Assembly: GCA_024684055.1 (NCBI GenBank)
Contig: JAIKXN010000108.1
Coordinates: 1 to 35,391 of the forward strand
Origin: Lachnospiraceae bacterium
GTDB taxonomy: Bacteria > Bacillota > Clostridia > Lachnospirales > Lachnospiraceae
Reading direction: 5' to 3'
DNA length: 35,391 bases
The notes beneath the pieces are model-generated. The model was not told the DNA's origin. It did no database searches and worked only from the letters and a program-made list of their open reading frames with translations. Numbering within the stretch: position 1 is the first letter of the stretch; the number at the start of each line of letters is the position of its first letter. Positions 30,995-35,391 of the stretch are shown here, piece by piece. The position numbers and the translations under genes were made by a program.

Positions 30995-32750
30995 TTATAT
31001 AAACTTCAAATCTCTTCTCTTTGCCATCCTTAAATTCTATGGTCGCCTTAATCTTATGAAGATCAAAAATACTCTTTGCTATGGCGAGTCCTATGCCGCT
31101 TCCCTTTTCATTGCTTCTCGCATCATCTCCTTTAATGAACGATTCCCAGAGTTTATCGGGCTTCTTATCAGGCAATGAATCGACCGAGTTTGATATGACG
31201 AATCCTTTTTTATTGCCTTCGACTTTAATCTCTCCGCTGTCGTTTACATATTTGACCGAATTTGAAACAAGATTCTCAAGTGCTTTTTCCATTAAATCTT
31301 TATTTGCCTTTTTCTCAAAACTTCCTGTGACTTCAAATTTAACATTTCTTTCTTCAAGCAAAGGAATATATTTCTCAAAAAGATTTTCAGTCATGCCGAC
31401 AAGATTGACATTTTCTTTTCTTTCGACATATTTTTTTTCCTTAAGTTTCAAAAGTTCGAAATTACCGTTAATGAGCCTGTCCATATAATCGGCGCTTTCA
31501 AGTATCGCATCCGCATATATTTCTTTTTTGTCTTCATTAAGATTTTCTTTAAGACTCTCGGCGTATCCGCGAAGTGCTGTAAGAGGCGACTTTAAATCAT
31601 GTGAAATCGAGTCGGTCAGCGTTTTCCTGAATTCTTCTTTTTCTCTTTTCGAAATCTGTATCAGACTGATTACAACAGAGATTGCGGCACTCAGAAGAAG
31701 CGTAAAAGCATACAATGCAAGGATTATTTTTCTTGTAAAAATATTCTGTTCTTCAGTCCAGTAATTTGATTTAAAATAACTTTCCAGTACATAGTTTTTT
31801 ACCACGATCTCGCCGTTTTCGCTCTTTGAAAGCATAAACGGATTTCTTATAATGATCATCGTATTTACATCCTTAAAGAAATATCTCGGTTTTTCAATAT
31901 AACGATTCACAAGAATCGGAAATTCATAAGTATGTGATTCTCCGTAAGAAACATCGTAGTCCGGATTACCTTTGCCCGCTTCCGGAAAATCGCTTACATC
32001 ATATATGCCTCCACTTAAATACACTGCCCCTTCATTATCTTTATTTTCGATTACTTCCATTTCATCGATGCCCTCGATATTATCATAATCTCTTGTATAA
32101 AAAATCGGACCCCATGTTTCATATTTATCTTTATCCGTAACAACAGTATTGACGTCAGTATAACCGGGTCTGTAATAAGCAACCATTTCAAGAGGATAAA
32201 ACGTATTGTCTTTTACACAATACTTGTTAACCTGGTAATACAGATGATTCTCATCTCCCTCATCCGCAATAGAAAGATATTCTTCTCTTGTATCTTTCAT
32301 CCATTTTAAAAGATATTCATCATCGCTTTCATAAAGGAGTGCGGGATTGTTCGTATCATCTGCGAATCCTCCGCTTTCTTTCGGCAGGATAAAAAAACAT
32401 TTCTCCTTTGAATCAGCCAGCACTTCCCCTGTTTTCCTGTCGGTCATTTTAATATATAACCCCCGGGGTTCAGGCATTTCCGACGACGAAGCCAGCAGAA
32501 GATCTTCATAATTTTTGAAATCCGCCGTAATCTCATCTTTAGTCTCATATTCCTGCAATTTGATAATAAGGTCCTTGTTCTTTTCTTCGATATATCTGTA
32601 ATAATCATCGGCCCAGTTCCTATAGTCGCTCTTAAGATATATCAAAGTCCCGGTTCCAAATATTAATGTGACGATCAGGGTTTGAATTATCAGTCTTTTT
32701 ATTATCAGACCTTTTTTATTAAACCTTTTCTTTTCGGTATTCTTCATCAT
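30984..32750 (-). CDS. two-component sensor histidine kinase
   Basis: 588 residues. One transmembrane helix near 19-37, a large extracellular sensor region to about 340, a second helix near 345-367, then the kinase core: H-box SISHDLKSPLTALRG with H384, N-box ALENLVSNSVKY near 490-501, and G2 GSGIGLA at 550-556. The G1 box is weak (FVISNSVDSLP) and no clear HAMP domain separates the helix from the H-box. The sensor region is not a family I recognise. The start has GGAGAATGGAGAC upstream; ATG at 32750 or the adjacent ATG at 32747 may be used. It follows the response regulator gene by a repeat-filled 154-base spacer. Confidence 0.92.
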   Translation of the reverse strand: MMKNTEKKRFNKKGLIIKRLIIQTLIVTLIFGTGTLIYLKSDYRNWADDYYRYIEEKNKDLIIKLQEYETKDEITADFKNYEDLLLASSSEMPEPRGLYIKMTDRKTGEVLADSKEKCFFILPKESGGFADDTNNPALLYESDDEYLLKWMKDTREEYLSIADEGDENHLYYQVNKYCVKDNTFYPLEMVAYYRPGYTDVNTVVTDKDKYETWGPIFYTRDYDNIEGIDEMEVIENKDNEGAVYLSGGIYDVSDFPEAGKGNPDYDVSYGESHTYEFPILVNRYIEKPRYFFKDVNTMIIIRNPFMLSKSENGEIVVKNYVLESYFKSNYWTEEQNIFTRKIILALYAFTLLLSAAISVVISLIQISKREKEEFRKTLTDSISHDLKSPLTALRGYAESLKENLNEDKKEIYADAILESADYMDRLINGNFELLKLKEKKYVERKENVNLVGMTENLFEKYIPLLEERNVKFEVTGSFEKKANKDLMEKALENLVSNSVKYVNDSGEIKVEGNKKGFVISNSVDSLPDKKPDKLWESFIKGDDARSNEKGSGIGLAIAKSIFDLHKIKATIEFKDGKEKRFEVYINQI

Positions 32751-32761
32751 GTCTCCATTCT

Positions 32762-32933
32762 CCGTTTGTCATAAACACTCATTGGTTCAGCCGGCTTATA
32801 TCCGTTTTTCATAAGAGTACATTTGTTCAACCGACTTATATCCGTTTGTTATCAGCATTATTTTTCCGTTTGTCATAAGTGTTTATTTATTCAACAACTT
32901 ATGTTTATTCAACCAGCTTATAACCCTTTGACA
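32762..32933 (-). repeat. degenerate repeats of the response regulator 3' end filling the spacer
   Basis: The response regulator ends (minus strand) TCAAAGGGTTATAAG then CTGGTTGAATAAA. Related units, about 40 bp apart, lie near 32832-32859 (about 22 of 28 bases match) and 32793-32820, with truncated units at 32862-32880 and at 32762-32775, the last running into the kinase ribosome binding site. A short TTGTTGAATAAA copy lies at about 32886-32897. Confidence 0.75.
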
Positions 32934-33582
32934 CAACGGTCTTAATCTGCGCTCCGGCCTTACCCAAAGCTTTTCGTAAATTTTTTACATGATTGTCGAC
33001 AACCCTTGTTTCCACATAAGCATCATCTCCCCAAATCCTGTCAAGAAGCGTTTCTCTGCTAACCACCCATCCCTTATGTTTCATCAGATACAAAAGTATT
33101 TCAAATTCTTTGGGCGGTAATTCAATCTCCACGCCTTCAACTTTAAGGACAAGCGAAGCCGAATTTAAACTTATGCTTCCGCAAATAATTATCTGTTCAT
33201 TGTTTGTTTTATTAACGCGTTTTAAAAGAGCATTTACCTTGGCATAAAGTTCAGCGAAAGAAAAAGGTTTGCATATATAATCATCGCAGCCTATTTCATA
33301 TCCGTAGAGCCTGTCTTCTTCCGAAGTCTTGGCGGTAAGAAAAAGAATGGGAACATCTTTGCTTTTACGAATTCTTCTGCAAAGTGTAAAACCGTCGATT
33401 CCGGGAAGCATTACATCCAAAAGAACAATATCAAAAATTTCTTTTTCGACTAATTCCATTCCTTCTTCGCCTGTAGAAGCTTCTATCACTTCAAATCTTC
33501 CTTCGGACTTGGCAGTAAAATATTCGCTGACAATACCGCGAATCTTATCATCATCTTCCACCAAAAGTATTTTTTCGCTCAT
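32905..33582 (-). CDS. OmpR/PhoB-family response regulator
   Basis: 225 residues: a receiver domain (1 to about 120) with acidic pair EDDD at 9-12, phospho-acceptor D56 in VLLDVMLPGIDG, the switch Thr in LFLTAKTSEED and Lys in YICKPFS; then a winged-helix DNA-binding domain with EFEILLYLMKHKGWVVSRETLLDRIWG and the recognition helix RVVDNHVKNLRKALG. It is encoded directly before its probable partner kinase. GAGGAA lies upstream of the ATG. Target genes cannot be named, although autoregulation is common in such pairs. Confidence 0.96.
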   Translation of the reverse strand: MSEKILLVEDDDKIRGIVSEYFTAKSEGRFEVIEASTGEEGMELVEKEIFDIVLLDVMLPGIDGFTLCRRIRKSKDVPILFLTAKTSEEDRLYGYEIGCDDYICKPFSFAELYAKVNALLKRVNKTNNEQIIICGSISLNSASLVLKVEGVEIELPPKEFEILLYLMKHKGWVVSRETLLDRIWGDDAYVETRVVDNHVKNLRKALGKAGAQIKTVVSKGYKLVE

Positions 33583-33694
33583 AAGTATTTCCTCAAGTTC
33601 AATAGTTTATATAAACCGTAAAATCAAAAACGATTCTTCGCTCCGTCAATTTATTTTATGACATTATCGTTTTCTTTCAGATCCGTATGAAATG

Positions 33695-33723
33695 ATTATA
33701 ATCTAAAGATGTATCGTTTGTAT
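33695..33723 (-). promoter_or_regulatory. possible promoter of the two-component operon
   Basis: A perfect TATAAT at 33695-33700 on the minus strand; the -35 at the proper distance is weak (ATACAA). It would give a leader of about 110 bases. Confidence 0.4.
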
Positions 33724-33758
33724 GTGGTTAATATATTTTTTATAAAAAAGAAAAGCCT

Positions 33759-33801
33759 AAAAAAATCCGAAAAGCCTTACATATCATAAGACTTTTCGGA
33801 T
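33759..33801 (-). terminator. terminator of thrS
   Basis: ATCCGAAAAG pairs with CTTTTCGGAT (33765-33774 with 33792-33801), and an inner CTTA/TAAG extends the stem. Seven Ts follow on the minus strand. Confidence 0.9.
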
Positions 33802-33858
33802 ATGAATTTTTTGCATTATTTATTCTTTCTTGCGGATCGGATAAATCCTCATAAAGAA

Positions 33859-35391
33859 TTAATGTTTCTTTGTTGCGATCTCTTCTTTGATCATTTCGAT
33901 GAATTCATCAAACTTAACAGTTACAGTCTCCTGCTCTCCATGAAGTCTGAACGAAACATTTCCTTCTTCTGCTTCCTTCTTACCGATAACGGCAATGTAA
34001 GGAACCTTCTGAATCTGTGCTTCTCTCATCTTGTAGCCGAACTTCTCGCTTCTGTCATCGGATTCAGCTCTTACGTTTGCATCATACAAAGCGTATAAAA
34101 CTTTCTTTGCGTATTCATTAAGTTCTTCGTCATCATTCTTGATGGGAAGGATCTTAACCTGAACGGGTGCAAGCCATGTGGGAAGATTGCCCTTTGTTTC
34201 CTCAAGAATGTAAGCCATAAATCTGTCAATCGAACCGAGGATTGCTCTGTGAAGAACAACGGGTGTCTTCTTCTCGCCGTCGGCATCAATATACGTAAGT
34301 TCGAATTTTGCGGGGAGGCAGAAGTCAAGCTGGCATGTTGAAAGTGTAATTTCGTTTCCGATCGCAGGCTTAACGTTAACGTCAAGCTTGGGACCGTAGA
34401 ATGCAGCTTCACCGATTTCTTCCGTATATTCGATACCGATTTCGTTGAGTGTCTCACGAAGTGCCTGTTCGGCATTGTTCCACATTTCATCATCGGGATG
34501 ATATTTCTTTGTATCTGCAGGATCCCTTAATGAAAGAACACATCTGTAATCCGTAATTCCGAAATCTTCATATGTTGAGAAGATAAGATCGCATACGTTC
34601 TTTACTTCATCCTTGATCTGATCGGGTGTTACGAAAATATGTGAGTCATTCTGACAGAAATGTCTTCCTCTTTCGATTCCCTTAAGAGTACCTGAAGACT
34701 CGAATCTGAAATCATGTGCAATTTCCGCAAGTCTGATGGGAAGCTCTTTATATGAATGCGGTCTGTTAGCATATATTCTCATATGGTGAGGACAGTTCAT
34801 GGGACGAAGAACGAACTCCTCGCCTTCAACCTCCATTGCAGGGAACATGTTCTCTTTGTAATGATCCCAGTGACCTGATGTCTTATAAAGATCAACTGTT
34901 CCTACACAGGGTGTAAGTACATGCTTATAACCAAGCTTCTGCTCTTTTATTCTTATATAATTCTCAAGTTCCTGCCAGATGAGATAACCGTTGGGAAGGA
35001 ACATGGGAAGTCCTCTTCCTACAAGATCATCCGACATGAAAAGGTTCATATCCTTGCCGATTTTACGATGGTCTCTTTCCTTTGCTTCTTCAAGAAGTTT
35101 AAGATGAGCTTCCAGTTCTTCAGGTGTAGGGAAACATACTCCGTAAACTCTCTGGAGAACCTGATTCTCAGCATCGCCCTTCCAGTAAACACCTGAGTGC
35201 TTAACGAGTTTGAAGTTGCGGCAAAGCTTAACGTTGTCTACGTGAGGTCCGCGGCAAAGGTCCGTATAATCTCCCTGATCGTAGCATGAAATGTTACCGT
35301 CTTCCATGTTTGACAAAAGATCCATTTTGTAAGGATCATCCTTGAAGATTTCCAAAGCTTCGCTCTTGGAAATTTCTCTTCTGTAAATCTT
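33859..35391 (-). CDS. thrS: threonyl-tRNA synthetase, 3' part
   Basis: Charges tRNA-Thr. The window holds the last 510 residues of a protein usually near 640; the N-terminal TGS-domain end lies beyond the right edge, and the frame stays open to 35391. Visible are the end of the editing/SAD domain (YTDLCRGPHV), the class II catalytic core with motif 2 region (RFESSGTLKGIERGRHFCQNDSH), the zinc-site MNCPHH, and a C-terminal anticodon-binding domain (VQVKILPI, then KVPYIAVIGKKE). It has a strong terminator. T-box control is common for this gene, but its upstream region is not in the window. Confidence 0.97.
   Translation of the reverse strand, partial: KIYRREISKSEALEIFKDDPYKMDLLSNMEDGNISCYDQGDYTDLCRGPHVDNVKLCRNFKLVKHSGVYWKGDAENQVLQRVYGVCFPTPEELEAHLKLLEEAKERDHRKIGKDMNLFMSDDLVGRGLPMFLPNGYLIWQELENYIRIKEQKLGYKHVLTPCVGTVDLYKTSGHWDHYKENMFPAMEVEGEEFVLRPMNCPHHMRIYANRPHSYKELPIRLAEIAHDFRFESSGTLKGIERGRHFCQNDSHIFVTPDQIKDEVKNVCDLIFSTYEDFGITDYRCVLSLRDPADTKKYHPDDEMWNNAEQALRETLNEIGIEYTEEIGEAAFYGPKLDVNVKPAIGNEITLSTCQLDFCLPAKFELTYIDADGEKKTPVVLHRAILGSIDRFMAYILEETKGNLPTWLAPVQVKILPIKNDDEELNEYAKKVLYALYDANVRAESDDRSEKFGYKMREAQIQKVPYIAVIGKKEAEEGNVSFRLHGEQETVTVKFDEFIEMIKEEIATKKH

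Noticed and set aside
32762-32904. CRISPR or small-RNA array in the regulator-kinase spacer
   Set aside because: Units are degenerate and match the end of the regulator gene; no unique spacers of constant length.

Overview
The window looks like chromosomal DNA of a motile, low-to-moderate-GC Gram-positive in the class Clostridia, most likely Lachnospiraceae. This rests on strong AGGAGG-type ribosome binding sites, the tig-clpP-clpX-engB cluster, a DUF6062 protein, lipoprotein-type solute-binding proteins and surface proteins with GLUG-like repeats. Flagellar or chemotactic ability is suggested by cheV and by a PseB-type dehydratase. No phage, transposase, CRISPR array or plasmid gene was seen. 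Almost all genes lie on the minus strand; the exceptions are an SPFH/ribbon-helix-helix pair and a DUF6062 gene.

Layout. 1-4034: the 5' part of pseB with its own promoter, then a pair of secreted, C-terminally membrane-anchored proteins (a PIG-L deacetylase that starts at TTG, and a GLUG-type protein). 4072-5533: a plus-strand unit with an SPFH (band 7) membrane protein and a small ribbon-helix-helix regulator, closed by a bidirectional terminator. 5586-8959: the operon hom - degenerate phosphoglycerate-mutase-like protein - lysC (entry to threonine/methionine/lysine synthesis). 8984-9974: DUF6062. 10103-11798: a beta-CASP metallo-hydrolase. 11833-13978: an EamA transporter - dtd - 5-formyltetrahydrofolate cyclo-ligase operon. 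14074-16772: a single dynamin-like GTPase unit. 16839-20911: a large acidic/lysine-rich membrane protein, hisH, hisF and ung, tightly packed. 21043-22200: cheV and tRNA-Pro(AGG). 22287-26493: tig-clpP-clpX-engB, with a terminator-like hairpin against the engB ribosome binding site. 26505-30637: a DJ-1 family protein, an orphan solute-binding lipoprotein and uridine phosphorylase. 30807-33700: a response regulator/histidine kinase pair. 33759-35391: the 3' part of thrS.

The most unusual signal is not a gene. At several genes the last 15-50 bases of the coding sequence, often with the stop codon, are repeated in the spacer just downstream. This is clear at lysC, the DUF6062 gene, dtd and the response regulator, and weaker at the histidine kinase and the 5-FCL gene. 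A separate tandem array lies 40 bp beyond the beta-CASP gene. Other points of note are a metal-site-less phosphoglycerate-mutase-like protein inside the hom-lysC operon, a proline tRNA with anticodon AGG together with CCC/CCT-dominated proline codons, a likely attenuator in front of engB, a duplicated CxxC/CxxH module in DUF6062, and a trigger factor with a repetitive Ala/Lys/Glu tail.

Limits: all family calls are by eye from translated sequence. Promoters were read by eye as -35/-10 pairs and are predictions. No database search was possible.
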